From Bemisia tabaci (lineage: Eukaryota > Arthropoda > Insecta > Hemiptera > Aleyrodidae): a DNA stretch of 64,000 nucleotides. The translations under genes were made by a program, and so were the position numbers. The notes beneath the pieces were generated by a model that worked only from the letters and a program-made list of their open reading frames with translations, searched no databases and had not been told where the DNA came from. The stretch covers positions 28,356,914-28,420,913 of the forward strand of contig NC_092800.1 of assembly GCF_918797505.1 (NCBI RefSeq). Direction: 5' to 3'. Shown here piece after piece: positions 63,116-64,000 of the stretch (its first letter is position 1; each line of letters starts with the position of its first letter).

Positions 63116-64000
63116 TTTGCGGAGCGAGCCAGTAGCATTCTGCGGCATCATCAAAGAGATCCCATTTCTTTTCACCAAATTTTCATAATTTAGTTTTTTT
63201 AGGATGTGATTGATTTAATTTAAATGAGTTGAATGATTCCGCTAACAGAGTAATTCATCTTCTTGGTAAAAATCGAGATATGTTAGAGAACAGCAAGTCC
63301 ACTCTATCCTGCAAAAGAGCAGTATCTCTCGCTGTCATACCATCAACCACTATGCTGATCGCTGAGTTGTTGAAAAATACCCCGATTGCAACTTTGCAAT
63401 TCATCGTTCATAATTTATAATTTTGAGGAAAACCAATTAAGGGATTATTTTCTAAAAATGATCTCCGCATTTTCTCCACAGTTTAAAAATTTTCACGAGT
63501 AATTTAGACATTTTCCCGGCAATTTTAAGAAGAAAATTTATCTAGTTTTCTTTTAAAAAATGGATCACAATCAGAGATTTCAAAAAGATGAAATTTGGAT
63601 CCACATTTCTCAACTCCAGCCATCTATATGGATAAATTTCACCCCTAGCAGGGATTAAGTCAACTTCGAAAGAAATTAAATTAAACCCGTCCCCTTCGGG
63701 CTTAAATAACCACAAGACCTTCGATAACATGGAACGCGAGGCACCGATTTTTCCCCGCATTTAAATATTACATCACTGAAACAGATTTTGACCTCCTCGC
63801 CCTTACGACTCACATTATACACAAAGTGGTTCCCGAAACGTGCTCAACTCGACAAGGATGCCCTCCAATAAGATGGATCTTGACTGCGTTACGTGAGTGT
63901 TTCATAACAGGTGCACCTTTCGGCGTCTCCCTCGGTTCATCCGTCCCAGGTGCACTTTAAACCGGTTCGATTTCGTTTTCTCGCTTCGATTGTCATCCTC
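63116..64000. other. No recognised feature
   Basis: ORFs at 63229-63420 (plus) and 63542-63760 (minus) have no domain I can name. The window ends in moderate-GC sequence. Confidence 0.5.

Noticed and set aside
63542..63760. 72-codon minus-strand ORF (YPYRWLELRNVDPNF region)
   Set aside because: Looks vaguely protein-like, but I cannot tie it to a family and suspect a repeat-derived reading.
1..64000. CRISPR arrays, prokaryotic operons, rRNA genes and tRNA genes
   Set aside because: Direct repeats lack regular spacers, no Shine-Dalgarno-led gene runs exist, and I found no credible tRNA A and B boxes with cloverleaf or rRNA core sequences by eye. A tRNAscan run would be decisive.

Overview
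The window reads as gene-poor, AT-rich insect nuclear DNA. Supporting signs are GT-AG style splice sites, a long interstitial TTAGG-type array (the arthropod telomere motif), homopolymer and microsatellite runs, and a dense, nested population of short inverted-repeat DNA elements. The overall repeat style, and several motifs I associate with hemipteran (whitefly-like) genomes, suggest Hemiptera, but that is recollection rather than proof. Nothing looks bacterial or plasmid-borne: there are no operons and no long ORFs. Almost every ORF above 60 codons is chance reading through repeats.

Gene evidence is sparse. The one convincing coding piece is a minus-strand internal exon at 14992-15194 of an animal haem peroxidase (motifs KYRSVDGTCNN and WGASNTPFLRLLPYKY, clean acceptor and GTAAGT donor). 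Weaker candidates are a plus-strand terminal exon at 46097-46234, a small predicted secreted peptide on the minus strand at 40624-40845, a psq/CENP-B-like helix-turn-helix fragment at 49542-49796, and several CpG-rich blocks (12280-12480, 27730-28250, 35495-35760, 41575-42005, 47480-47700, 55580-55880) that could be promoters or first exons. The rest would then be intron or intergenic sequence.

The window is dominated by repeats, which I sorted into families by eye. Family A (about 251 bp, ends CTGCCGTGCTAAGG, 4-bp target duplications) has 12 full or partial copies. Family B (about 225 bp near-perfect fold-back, ends CACTGGAAAA) has 6. Family D (about 165-190 bp, ends CAGTGGCGTGGCGTG, 8-bp duplications, hAT-like) has 5. 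Families F, H, I, J, O, P, Q, R and V have 2-5 each. Single elements include two larger non-autonomous hAT-type elements with perfect 8-bp duplications (28263-28769 and 28879-29844), a TTAA-flanked hairpin (58431-58829), TA-flanked hairpins (12857-13082, 14403-14708), and a 5'-truncated LINE 3' end (34971-35140).

Many elements are nested: A in B, B in A, C in A, D in O, M in O, A in F, E in D, H in G, K in J, LINE in A. These give a relative insertion history and, from the empty sites, precise target duplications. The most unusual item is a palindrome at 45692-45850 whose loop, read on the minus strand, carries a hammerhead-ribozyme-like core (CTGATGA, a GGGG/CCCC stem, GAAAC, GTC) with the palindrome arms placed as stem I. 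This is an architecture known from Penelope-like retroelements. A degenerate relative lies at 44192-44438.
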